A stretch of 64,000 bases of DNA from Chitinophaga alhagiae. Lineage in GTDB: Bacteria > Bacteroidota > Bacteroidia > Chitinophagales > Chitinophagaceae. Below, piece after piece: positions 1-8,300 of the stretch; position 1 is the stretch's first letter; every line of letters starts with the position of its first letter. The position numbers were made by a program, and so were the translations under genes. The stretch lies in assembly GCF_003568665.1 (NCBI RefSeq), contig NZ_QXMH01000001.1, positions 62,001 to 126,000 of the forward strand, given 5' to 3'. The notes beneath the pieces were generated by a model. The model searched no databases. It was not told the DNA's origin and worked only from the letters and a program-made list of their open reading frames with translations.

Positions 1-59
1 TTTTTCAGCTCAAAGTCTATGTACCCTTCTGCAAACCAGGTGTCACTCAATGCTTTCAT
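1..59 (-). CDS. Partial hypothetical protein, N-terminus only
   Basis: An ATG on the minus strand at 57-59 opens a frame that reads MKALSDTWFAEGYIDFELK and runs off the left edge of the window without a stop. An AAAGG stretch about 11 bases upstream could be a weak ribosome binding site. The composition (acidic, aromatic, no signal peptide) looks like a real cytoplasmic protein start, but only 19 residues are visible and no function can be given. The gene would be divergent from the RRM gene to its right. Confidence 0.5.
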   Translation of the reverse strand, partial: MKALSDTWFAEGYIDFELK

Positions 60-120
60 AAGTCCATGGCCTTTTAGGAACAGCCGTATTTGAATTTACG
101 AAATAATTTAATATCTCCCG

Positions 121-149
121 TTTGCCTCATTTAATTTCACATATTTTTG
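121..149 (+). promoter_or_regulatory. Bacteroidota-type promoter of the RRM gene
   Basis: TTTG at 121-124, a 17-base spacer and TATTTTTG at 142-149 match the TTTG/TAnnTTTG promoter of Bacteroidota primary sigma factors. A start site near 156 would give a leader of about 155 bases, unusually long, whose last 60 bases are very T-rich. Confidence 0.55.
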
Positions 150-310
150 CCATATATATAATCCTTGGAAAAGCCTTACAGCATTGAATCCGCCCAAAAC
201 CAAGCCTGTTCAGGGTATACGGCGGGAGAAGCAAAAAATAAGCGGCACCTTTTTTTATTCGTTTAATTCCTTAACTTCAGTATTATTTTTCATTTTTTAA
301 TTTTTTTATC

Positions 311-634
311 ATGAACATCTACGTAGCCAACCTGCACTACAGGTTGAACGATGAGGACCTTCACCAAATCTTCAGCGAATTCGGGCAAGTAACCTCTGCA
401 AAAATCATAAAAGACCACGAAACAGGTCGTAGCCGCGGTTTCGGGTTCGTTGAAATGCCTAACCAGGAAGAAGGAGCGAAGGCGATGGAGAGTCTGAACG
501 GTAGTGAAGTGGAAGGTAAACAACTGATGGTTAACGAGGCCCGTCCCAAAGCGCCTAATGGCGGTGGGAACAGAGGCGGTGGTCCCCGCGGTGGCGGTGG
601 ATACGGTGGCGGTGGCCGCGACCGTCGTTATTAA
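311..634 (+). CDS. RRM-domain RNA-binding protein with glycine-rich tail
   Basis: This 107-residue protein is a single RNA recognition motif followed by a Gly/Arg tail, the architecture of small bacterial RRM proteins that bind single-stranded RNA and often respond to cold. RNP2 (IYVANL) is at residues 3-8 and RNP1 (RGFGFVEM) at 42-49, with the aromatic residues that stack on RNA bases in place. Residues 83-107 are glycine-rich with RGG-like steps and end in RDRRY. The ATG at 311 follows a T-rich leader without a Shine-Dalgarno, which is normal for Bacteroidota. It is monocistronic, with its own promoter and a strong terminator at 661-690. RNA chaperone or mRNA stability roles are inferred from the family. 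Confidence 0.93.
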   Translation: MNIYVANLHYRLNDEDLHQIFSEFGQVTSAKIIKDHETGRSRGFGFVEMPNQEEGAKAMESLNGSEVEGKQLMVNEARPKAPNGGGNRGGGPRGGGGYGGGGRDRRY

Positions 635-660
635 TCCGAATTCAAACTCATCGATTATAA

Positions 661-690
661 AAGGCTTCCGGTTCCGGGAGCCTTTTTTTT
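661..690 (+). terminator. Intrinsic terminator of the RRM gene
   Basis: AAGGCTTCCGG at 661-671 pairs with CCGGGAGCCTT at 674-684 (one G-T pair), followed by a run of eight T. It lies 27 bases after the stop codon of the RRM gene. Confidence 0.9.
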
Positions 691-698
691 GTGGGTAA

Positions 699-965
699 GA
701 CAGGCATATTGCACGGGTCAAGTCTTTTCAGGATAAGACAAAAAGCGAATTGGGATTGGGTGAGACATTTGCTTCTTTTACGCAAGCCCGGAAAGCTGTA
801 TGCCAGGCGATTGACACTTACAATCGCATCCGGCTCCATTCCAGTTGCGATTACCTGACCCCTGACCAGGCTTACCGCCAGGCAACCGGCACGTTCAGGA
901 AGCGGTGGAAAACAAGGAAGAAACCGCCTGTAAACCGGAACCAGGACCAAAACATCATCCTGTAA
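699..965 (+). pseudogene. IS3-family transposase (OrfB) C-terminal remnant
   Basis: The frame open from 699 (stop TAA at 696-698) ends at 965. From about 744 it reads like the last 70 residues of an IS3-family DDE integrase: FASFTQARKAVCQAIDTYN, then RLHSSCDYLTPDQAY, the conserved YN..R.H..L.Y.TP block after the catalytic Glu. The catalytic core and OrfA are absent, so this is a 5'-truncated fragment. A TTG at 750 could start translation but there is no reason to expect a product. The stop codon is inside one of the subterminal repeats described separately. The remnant has no visible effect on neighbouring genes. Confidence 0.82.
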
Positions 966-1050
966 ACCGAAAACAGGATTAATTTTGAACGCTGTAAACC
1001 AATATCAGTATTTTCTAAACCAAGGTGTAAAGCTATATCAGGACAAGACC
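928..1050 (+). repeat. Iterated subterminal repeats at the right end of the IS remnant
   Basis: TGTAAA(C/G)C begins at 929, 961, 993 and 1026, spaced 32, 32 and 33 bases, and each copy is followed by a variant of A.CAG.A. The last copy runs into ATATCAGGACAAGAC at 1035-1049, probably the element's right tip. A related sequence in the same orientation, TTTTCAGGATAAGAC, sits at 725-739 at the truncated left border. The spacing of about three helical turns suggests transposase binding sites (inference). Confidence 0.6.
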
Positions 1051-1069
1051 CAAAGGCTACTTTACCAGC

Positions 1070-1124
1070 ACCTTACTCCCACCTTACTCCCACGTTACTG
1101 CCACCTTACTCCCAGGATACTCCC
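1070..1124 (+). repeat. 11-bp tandem repeat, five copies
   Basis: Units start at 1070, 1081, 1092, 1103 and 1114. Copies 1, 2 and 4 are ACCTTACTCCC, copy 3 is ACGTTACTGCC, copy 5 is AGGATACTCCC, with degenerate matches on both flanks. The period is not a multiple of three and no gene overlaps it. The remaining bases to the terminator at 1261 show nothing recognisable. Confidence 0.9.
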
Positions 1125-1260
1125 ACCATAGTGCATGGGGAGTGTATGTTTTTGGCATAAACGCCGTTTTAGCAATGTTCCAAACAGCGCATTTCCAACT
1201 ACTTACGCACGTTTTTCCGGAAAATGACCCTATAAAGCACGCACTCCCCCGTAACCTCAT

Positions 1261-1295
1261 AAAAAGACCGCCCGGCTTGCCGGGCGGTCTTTTTA
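1261..1295 (-). terminator. Terminator of the thioesterase-cinA-E2 cluster
   Basis: AAAAAGACCGCCCGGC, a TT loop, and GCCGGGCGGTCTTTTT form a perfect 16-bp stem with flanking A and T runs, so it can work in both directions. It ends the minus-strand E2 transcript 18 bases after its stop. Confidence 0.93.
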
Positions 1296-1312
1296 TCTTA
1301 AATCATTAATAA

Positions 1313-2635
1313 TCAATATCCTCTGCCGGCATCAAAATTTTCCAGCTCCTGCGCTACGGCGCTCAGGAAGGTAGAACCGAGGGAGCCGTCTACAATACGA
1401 TGGTCATATGAAAGGGAGAGGTACATCATATGCCGGATGGCAATGGAATCTCCCTGTTCGGTCTCTACCACCACGGGGCGCTTTTTAATGGCTCCCACGG
1501 CCAGGATGGCAACCTGGGGCTGGTTGATGATGGGCGTGCCCGTGAGGCTGCCGAAAGTGCCCACGTTGGTAATGGTGAACGTGCCGTTCTGGGTGTCTTC
1601 CGGTTTGAGGCGGTTTTGCCGCGCCGCGCCGGCCAGGTTGTTCACCTGTTTGGTGAGGCCTACCAGGTTCAGCATGTCTGCATTGCGGATCACCGGCACA
1701 ATGAGGTTACCGCTGGGCAGGGCGGTGGCCATGCCTATGTTGATGTCTTTTTTCAGGATGATCTTGTCCCCGTCCAGCGAGCAGTTCACCAGCGGGAAAC
1801 GTTTGATGCATTTCACCACCGCTTCCACAAATAACGGCATGAAAGTGATCTTTTCACCTTCGCGCTTTTCGAAGTCTTTTTTTACATTATCCCTCCAGCG
1901 TACCATATTGGTCACGTCCGCTTCCGCAAAGCTGGTCACGTGCGGGCTGATCTGTTTGCTGCGCACCATATGTTCCGCTATCAGCTTGCGCATGCGGTCC
2001 ATTTCAATGATCTCCACATTGCCGCCGTAGCTATTGGCGGCGGGTACGGTAGCTATTTCGCGGGCGTGCTGGGGCTGCGGCGCTTCATGCACCACTTCAG
2101 GCTCCTGCACGGCATTGCCGCGGCTGGCCACATAGTCCAGGATGTCTTTTTTGGTCACGCGGCCGTCCGCACCGCTGCCGGGGACCTTCTCCAGCTCGGC
2201 AAAAGGAATGCCTTCCTGCTGGGCAATGGTCAGTACCAGCGGTGAATAAAAACGCGGCTCGCCGGAAGGAGGCGTGGCTGCGGCGCGCGCTGGCTCCTGG
2301 CGCGGAGGCGCCGTCTGGAACCTGGTCTCGGAAGCAGCCGCCCTGGTTTCCTGCACAGGCGGCGTTGCCGGGGAAGCGGCCACCGTTGCGCCGGCTTCTG
2401 TTTGCACACGGGCTATCACTGTGCCCACGGGCACCACATCGTTCTCGTTAAACAATATTTCGGTGATCTCCCCTTCCGCAATGGAGGGTACCTCACTGTC
2501 AACCTTGTCCGTAGCGATCTCCAGCACCGTTTCGTCCACCTTCACCTTGTCTCCCGGCTTTTTGTGCCAGCGCAGGATGGTGGCTTCCATAATGCTTTCT
2601 CCCATTTTGGGCATCACCAGTTCGACTATTGCCAT
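1313..2635 (-). CDS. Dihydrolipoamide acyltransferase (E2) of a 2-oxo acid dehydrogenase complex
   Basis: This 440-residue protein is an E2 core enzyme that carries acyl groups on a swinging lipoyl arm and transfers them to CoA. Residues 1-75 are one lipoyl domain with the lipoylated lysine K44 in ATDKVDSEV. A proline/alanine linker leads to an E3-binding domain at about 128-168, and the catalytic acyltransferase domain fills 210-440 with the HRxxDG signature at H412-D416. One lipoyl domain and the overall sequence fit branched-chain or generic oxo-acid E2 better than a multi-lipoyl pyruvate E2, but the substrate cannot be fixed. It is the last gene of a cluster with cinA (50-base gap). The E1 beta subunit in this window is 44 kb away; E1 alpha and E3 are not here. 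Confidence 0.93.
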   Translation of the reverse strand: MAIVELVMPKMGESIMEATILRWHKKPGDKVKVDETVLEIATDKVDSEVPSIAEGEITEILFNENDVVPVGTVIARVQTEAGATVAASPATPPVQETRAAASETRFQTAPPRQEPARAAATPPSGEPRFYSPLVLTIAQQEGIPFAELEKVPGSGADGRVTKKDILDYVASRGNAVQEPEVVHEAPQPQHAREIATVPAANSYGGNVEIIEMDRMRKLIAEHMVRSKQISPHVTSFAEADVTNMVRWRDNVKKDFEKREGEKITFMPLFVEAVVKCIKRFPLVNCSLDGDKIILKKDINIGMATALPSGNLIVPVIRNADMLNLVGLTKQVNNLAGAARQNRLKPEDTQNGTFTITNVGTFGSLTGTPIINQPQVAILAVGAIKKRPVVVETEQGDSIAIRHMMYLSLSYDHRIVDGSLGSTFLSAVAQELENFDAGRGY

Positions 2636-2685
2636 AAATGTGCTCGTTTTTATTAATTAGATAGATGTGACAAAAATAAGGGAAA

Positions 2686-3933
2686 TTAGTTCTCCAGCCA
2701 TTTCCGCAGTTCGTTCATGGCGGCAATGCAGGTCATGTCGGTATTGCGCTCACGGTCGTACCGGAAATGATAACGCCGGGTGCGGAGGCTGTTCTTCCCG
2801 CCCACCGCTATCCATACCGTGCCCACGGGCTTTTCGGGAGAACCGCCGTCTGGCCCCATAATGCCGGACACGGCTATCACACAGTCCGCGCGCAATACTT
2901 CCAGCGCGCCGGCGGCCATTTCTTTCACGGTTTCCTCACTTACGGCGCCATATTGTTCCAGCGTGGCGGCGCGCACGCCCAGCACGTTCATCTTTGTTTC
3001 GTTGGCATAACTCACCACGCTGCCATTGAACCAGGCGGAGCTGCCCGGCACGGCGGTGACCATGCTGGCTATTTTGCCGCCGGTACAGCTTTCCGCGGTG
3101 CCCAGCCTGAGCCCCCTGGTCTTGAGCAGGCTGCCCAGAATAACGCCCATAGGCTCATCCCGGTCTGCCACGCGGATATCTGCCAGCAGCGTGCCCAGTT
3201 CGGAGAACGCTTTGTTCATATCTGCTTCAGCGGCTGCCTGGTCTGGCGCAAAGGTAGTAAGCCGCAGTTTCAGCAGGCCGTAGCTGGGCAGGTAAGCCAG
3301 TTTCATATGGGCGGGCAGCGCCGCTTCAAAATCTTTGATGCGCTCCGCCACGGAAGATTCTCCCTGCCCGCTGGTAATGAGGGTATGATGCAGCAGCGCG
3401 GGCATGGTAAAGCGCTGCCGGAGGTGCGGTATCACGTATCCTTCCATCATGCCTTTCATTTCATGCGGCACACCGGGCATGGATACGTAGATGCGCCCGT
3501 TCTTTTCAAACCACATGCCGGGCGCGGTGCCGCGTTTGTTCTGGATAATGGTGGCCGCATCGGGCACCATGGCTTGCTCCAGGTTCCGCTCCAGCATGGG
3601 CAGGCCGCGGGTCTGCACAATGTCCATCACGTTCTGCAACGCACCGGCGTTCTGCACCATTTTACCGCCAAAGTACTCGCACAGCACAGGCTTGGTAATA
3701 TCGTCCGCCGTGGGGCCCAGCCCGCCGGTGATGAGGATGATGTGGGAATCGGCGCCCTCTTCTTCCAGCGCGCGGATAATGGCCTGCCTGTCATCTCCCA
3801 CCGCCACGCGCCGTTGCACCCAGATGCCCGCATCGTTCAGCTGCTGCGCCATCCAGGCGGAATTGGTGTCAATGGTCTGCCCTATCAGCAGTTCATCCCC
3901 GATGGTAATGAGGCTGGCAAAGATCTTTTCCAT
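2686..3933 (-). CDS. cinA: CinA family nicotinamide-nucleotide amidohydrolase
   Basis: The 415-residue protein has the two-domain CinA layout. The N-terminal half (about 5-170) is a molybdopterin-binding/COG1058-type domain with ITGGLGPTADDITK; the C-terminal part (about 255-412) is the PncC-like amidase with GTAESCTGGKIASM and a later SGIMGPDGG. The family deamidates NMN to NaMN in pyridine nucleotide recycling and hydrolyses ADP-ribose; the old link to competence is indirect. Its start is 21 bases downstream of the thioesterase stop and its stop 50 bases before E2, so the three are probably co-transcribed. The ATG at 3933 fits the family N-terminus. Confidence 0.95.
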   Translation of the reverse strand: MEKIFASLITIGDELLIGQTIDTNSAWMAQQLNDAGIWVQRRVAVGDDRQAIIRALEEEGADSHIILITGGLGPTADDITKPVLCEYFGGKMVQNAGALQNVMDIVQTRGLPMLERNLEQAMVPDAATIIQNKRGTAPGMWFEKNGRIYVSMPGVPHEMKGMMEGYVIPHLRQRFTMPALLHHTLITSGQGESSVAERIKDFEAALPAHMKLAYLPSYGLLKLRLTTFAPDQAAAEADMNKAFSELGTLLADIRVADRDEPMGVILGSLLKTRGLRLGTAESCTGGKIASMVTAVPGSSAWFNGSVVSYANETKMNVLGVRAATLEQYGAVSEETVKEMAAGALEVLRADCVIAVSGIMGPDGGSPEKPVGTVWIAVGGKNSLRTRRYHFRYDRERNTDMTCIAAMNELRKWLEN

Positions 3934-3954
3934 ATGGTCCGTTAAACATGTTGA

Positions 3955-4362
3955 TCAGAAAAAAGCCGCCAGCTTCTGCCGCATCACTTCCGGCATGTGC
4001 ATGCGCGTTCTGTTTTTGGCATCTATGAACGCCAGCGTGGTAACGCCTACGTTCAGCAGCTCCCCTTTCTGGTTATACAATTCTGAGTGGAACTGTATCT
4101 TGTGATTGTCAGGTAGCGATTTTAGTATAGTCTTCACCGTTATTACATCGTCATAGTACGCGGGCCGCAGGTACTTAACCTGCAGCTCGGCCACCGGCAT
4201 GATCACGCCCTGCTCTTCCAGCTCGCGGTAGGTGAAGCCCAGCTGCCGGATGGCGTCCGTACGCCCCACTTCATAATACAATGCGTAGTTGCCGTAGTAG
4301 AGATACCCCATCTGGTCCGTTTCGCCATACCGCACGCGAATATCTATGGTTGTGCTGTACAT
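3955..4362 (-). CDS. YbgC/4-hydroxybenzoyl-CoA-type acyl-CoA thioesterase
   Basis: A 135-residue hot-dog-fold thioesterase that hydrolyses acyl-CoA thioesters. The start chosen is ATG at 4362 (MYSTTIDIRVRYGETDQMG) because the family begins right at this strand; the frame stays open upstream to 4512 but that part is low-complexity and not homologous. The catalytic Asp is D16 in YGETDQMGYLYYGNY, the standard D..G....Y pattern. It is the first gene of the cluster with cinA and E2. A TACATTTA sequence at 4385-4392 (minus) is a 7/8 match to the promoter core. Whether the substrate is a short-chain acyl-CoA or a branched-chain intermediate linked to the E2 reaction is open. Confidence 0.9.
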   Translation of the reverse strand: MYSTTIDIRVRYGETDQMGYLYYGNYALYYEVGRTDAIRQLGFTYRELEEQGVIMPVAELQVKYLRPAYYDDVITVKTILKSLPDNHKIQFHSELYNQKGELLNVGVTTLAFIDAKNRTRMHMPEVMRQKLAAFF

Positions 4363-4500
4363 GATAAAAAGAAAATTTGGTGTGTAAATGTAGCATATCC
4401 CCCATGCTCTCCCAAAAAAGAAAAGGGGCGGGCACACCCGGTACGGCCGGCCATCAAAAAAACGCTTTGCTGCCCGCGCGCGGGCAATTGCAAATAAAAT

Positions 4501-4529
4501 GGGGCTGACCATACTTGTTGGTCAGCCCC
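4501..4529 (-). terminator. Terminator downstream of the DoxX gene
   Basis: GGGGCTGACCA at 4501-4511 and TGGTCAGCCCC at 4519-4529 form a perfect 11-bp stem. On the minus strand it is followed by ATTTTATTT, so it terminates the DoxX transcript before the thioesterase gene. Confidence 0.85.
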
Positions 4530-4547
4530 TGTTTTCTTTCTGCCGTA

Positions 4548-4958
4548 TTACTTGCCAATGGCGCTGTCTATGGAATATTTACCGGAACCGGTAATGAGTA
4601 TCACCACAAAGGCCGCCAGGAAGAGCACGGGCATTTCCTGCTTGCCCCAGCCGTCTGTCCGGTGGATCATGAAGATGATCACGCTCATGCAGATGATCAG
4701 CGGAATGGTGGCCAGCCTCGTTACCAGGCCCAGCACCAGCAATATGCCGCAAAACAGCTCCGCAAAAACCGTCAGTCCGAGCGAGGCGGATTTGCCAATG
4801 CCGAACGGATCTGCGAACTGGGTGGAATACTGCGAAAAATTCATGAGTTTGGGCCAGCCGTGCCGGTAGGCGATCAATCCACCAAATACCAGGCGCAACA
4901 CCAGTTGCGTTAAGTGAACAGCCCCGTTGCTGAACCGTGCAGATAATAGTTTTTTCAT
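4548..4958 (-). CDS. DoxX family membrane protein
   Basis: A 136-residue protein with about four predicted membrane helices: residues 18-35 (RLVFGGLIAYRHGWPKL), 58-82 (LGLTVFAELFCGILLVLGLVTRLAT), 84-98 and 108-126. The helix 1 pattern G....HG..KL and the helix 2-3 region match DoxX/YphA proteins, small inner-membrane proteins tied to redox stress or quinone chemistry, with no settled biochemical role. It is transcribed alone: a perfect TAAATTTG promoter core lies at 5022-5029 (minus) and a terminator follows at 4501-4529. Confidence 0.85.
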   Translation of the reverse strand: MKKLLSARFSNGAVHLTQLVLRLVFGGLIAYRHGWPKLMNFSQYSTQFADPFGIGKSASLGLTVFAELFCGILLVLGLVTRLATIPLIICMSVIIFMIHRTDGWGKQEMPVLFLAAFVVILITGSGKYSIDSAIGK

Positions 4959-5021
4959 AGATCAGTTTGGTTTGATTCTTGTTGAATAAGCGGGATTTTG
5001 ATTTTAACCGCCAACCCGGCT

Positions 5022-5029
5022 CAAATTTA
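5022..5029 (-). promoter_or_regulatory. Promoter core (TAnnTTTG) of the DoxX gene
   Basis: TAAATTTG on the minus strand, 64 bases before the start codon. No TTG is seen at the expected -33 distance. Confidence 0.45.
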
Positions 5030-5185
5030 GATAGTTTATAATGTATATGGTAATAAAAGCCAAATTTCGGGATTAAACTGTGAAAATCAAGGCGCCGCCG
5101 CGCAGCGGCCGGGATAGTTATCCACATCCGGCAGTTTATCCACACAAGGTAGATAACCTGCCACCGGCAAAAAAGTATAATCTTT

Positions 5186-5193
5186 TATATTTG
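5186..5193 (+). promoter_or_regulatory. Promoter core (TAnnTTTG) of the TPR/barrel/HU-SPOR operon
   Basis: TATATTTG is a perfect match; a start site near 5200 gives a leader of about 130 bases before the ATG at 5332. The -33 element is not clear. Confidence 0.5.
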
Positions 5194-5331
5194 CTTCGTT
5201 TGTAAACCCCATCTTTGCCAATTTTAAGAGCCCGGTCAGCTACCCGGAAAATGCCGGACAGTCTTGCGTTCGAAATAATTCCGGTGCTGCGCCGTTTTAG
5301 AAAAAACATTACAGTAATAACTATAAACAGC

Positions 5332-8300
5332 ATGAAGCTATTCACTCGAAAGAATTTCCCTCTTCCTCCATTGCGCGTACTTTTCCTTGTTGCGGGCATA
5401 ACAGGCGCCACCGCCGCCGCCGGCCAGCAAACCCGTATCTATACGGAGCCTGACAAAACTTTCAAGGAAGCGCAGCAATTGTTCCGCGAGGGAAAATATG
5501 CTGTATCCATGCAGCTGTTCAAACAGACCATAGACGGCATCTCTTATTTTAAAGAGACCAACCGCTCCCTGGTGAATACGGACGCGCATTATTACTACGC
5601 CATGTGCGCGCTCAAACTGCAGAACGAAGACGCGGAGAAAAAAGCGCTGGACTTCCTGAAATACTTCAACAACAGCGCCCGTGAGCAGATGGTGAGCTTC
5701 CAGCTGGCCCGTTTCTATTTTCACCGCAACAAACTGACGGAGGCCATTCCCTATTACGAAAAGGCCAGCATAGACAACCTCTCCAACGAAGATATTGCAG
5801 ACGCCAAGTTCGAACAGGCCTATTGCTACTTTAACGTGAAAGACTTCCAGAAAGCGCAGCCGCTTTTTGCCTCCATCAAGGAAATACAGAACAAGTACTA
5901 CATACCCGCCAACTATTATTTCGGTTTCATTTCCTATTACAACAAGCAGTACGCCGCCGCGCTCAACAGCTTCCAGCGGGTGCAGAACGAACCGAAATAC
6001 AGCACGGTGGTGCCTTATTACATTGCGGAGATCTATTACTTCCAGGGCAAGCAGGACCAGTTGATCAGCTACGCAGAGCCCCTGATCCGCAAAGGCAATA
6101 TGTATTACGAAGGCGAGCTGAAAAAACTCGTGGGCCAGGCTTACTTTGAGAAAAAAGACTATCCCAAGGCCCTCCCTTACCTGGAAGAATTTAACGAGAA
6201 CGCGGAAGAAGTAAGGAAGGAAGACGTATACCAGCTTTCTTACACCTACTACCAGACCGCCAACCTGGAAAAGGCCATTACGGGCTTCAAACAGCTGAGC
6301 AGCGAAAAAGACTCCCTGGGGCAGAACTCCATGTACCTGCTGGGAGACTGCTACCTGCGCACCGGCCAGAAGGCCAACGCGCGCAATGCCTTTGCCTACA
6401 GCGCCCGCAACAGCTCCAACGCCAGGCAGCAGGAGATCAGCCGCTTCAATTACGGCAAGCTCTCCTTTGAGCTGGGCTACCAGGATGCCGCCATTGCCGA
6501 ACTGACCAACTTCATCAACAAATACCCCCGCTCCGAGTACAACAAGGAAGCGCGGGAAATACTGGTGCAGCTCTTTGCCAACACCAACAACTATAAGGAG
6601 GCGCTGGCCATTATGGACATGCTGCAGGAAAAAAGCCCTGCCGTGCTCAAAGCCTACCAGAAAATTGCCTACGGCCGCGCCACGCAGCTGGTGAACGACC
6701 AGCAGTTGGCCGAAGCGGACCGTTTGCTGGACGTATCGCTCTCCCACCCTTATGACCCGCAGCTGGTACAGCTGGCGCAGTTCTGGAAAGGGGAAATTGC
6801 GCTGCGCCAGGGCAATGCGGACAAGGCCATTACCAGCCTGCAGGCCTATTTTAATACCGGCGCCACACCCGTATCTGGAGAGGCCAACCCGCAGAACGCG
6901 GCGTACAACATGGGCTACAGCCTGCTGAAAAAAGAACAGTACGCCAGCGCCCTGCCCTACTTTGAGAATGCGCAAAAGGCCAGCGGCCCCAATGCCGGCC
7001 GCATTGCCACGGACGCGCTGCTGCGCACGGCAGACTGCCACTACATGCTGCGTGACTTTCCGAAGGCCACCAGCCTGTATGACCAGGTGATCAACGCCAA
7101 CCAGCCGGGCGCGGACTACGCGCTGTACCAGAAGAGCATCATCCTCGGCATACAGGGCAAACACACCGAAAAGCTCAACCTGCTCAGGCAGCTCGGCAGC
7201 CAGTTCCCCACTTCCGGTTTTAACAACGAGGCGGAAATGGAGATCGCGGATACCTACCTGAGCGACGAGCGGTATAATGACGCCATCCCCCACCTGAAAA
7301 GCGTATTGCAGAAGCAGCCGGAAGGGCAGGCCGCGCCCCGCGCGCTGCTGAAGCTGGGCCTGGCGTATTTCAATACCAACCAGCATAACACCGCCCTGCA
7401 GTACTTCCGCGAAGTGGTGGAGAAGTTCCCCAACTCTAACGAAGCCACCCAGGCACTGCAGAACGTGCGCAATATTTATGTAGACCAGGGTAAGACCGAT
7501 GATTACCTGGCCCTGCTGAAAGCCTCCGGCAAATCCGTATCCGCCTCCGCGGAAGACTCCATTACCTACGCCGCGGCGGAAACGCGCTTCAGCAACGGAG
7601 ACTATGCCGGCGCCATTGCCGCATTTACCAGTTACCTGCAGAAGTACCCCAGCGGGCAGTTTGCCCTGCAGGCCAGCTTCTACAAAGCGGAATGCCTCTA
7701 TAACAACAAAGATTACGCCGCCGCCCTGCCCGCGTATGAGTTTGTGCTCACGCGCGGCAACAGCCCCTTTGCGGAAAGGGCCGCCCTGCAGGCCGCCTAC
7801 CTGAACTATTACCAGGTGAAAGATTATGCGAAGGCGAAAGAATACTACGAGCAGCTGAATACGCTGGCCACTACCAAAGACAATACGCTCACCGCCACCC
7901 GCGGGCTGCTGCGCAGCAACTACCAGCTGAAGAACTGGGAAGCCGTGGGGCCGCTGGCCGAGCAATTACTCTCCGCCGCCAATATCAGTACAGACGACCA
8001 GATCATCGGCCACTTCTACCTGGGCAAGGCCCAGCAGGAAAAGCAGGCGTATGATGAGGCCATCAGCGAGTTCAAGATCGTGACCGGCCTCACCAAATCG
8101 GAGATAGGCGCGGAAGCCCGGTACAACGTTGCCAAATGTTACCTGGACAAGAACGACCTGGCCGCTGCTGAAAAAGCGGGCTTTGACGTGATCAAGAACA
8201 CTTCTTCCTACGAGCTGTGGACCGCCAAGGCCTACATTCTGCTGGGAGACGTGTACTTCCGCCAGAAAGATTATTTCAACGCCAAAGCCACTTTCCAGAG

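Larger units (their letters stand above)
4959..5331. other. Divergent intergenic region between DoxX and the TPR operon
   Basis: No gene is supported here. The region holds the two divergent promoter cores (5022-5029 minus, 5186-5193 plus). The frame of the TPR gene stays open upstream to 5215, but that extension is basic and not signal-peptide-like. Confidence 0.7.

Noticed and set aside
928-1124. CRISPR array at the left end (regular repeats)
   Set aside because: The 32-base ladder has degenerate short cores and no constant repeat with unique spacers, and the 11-bp array has no spacers; no cas genes are in the window.
2767-3945. 392-codon frame antisense to cinA
   Set aside because: No domain and biased His/Gly/Arg content; the cinA frame explains the sequence.
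5338-7965. 875-codon open frame antisense to the large TPR gene
   Set aside because: It is the shadow of a GC-rich TPR gene: long stretches of V/G/R/L/Q from codon complementarity, no domain, no signal peptide, and the sense frame is clearly the coding one.
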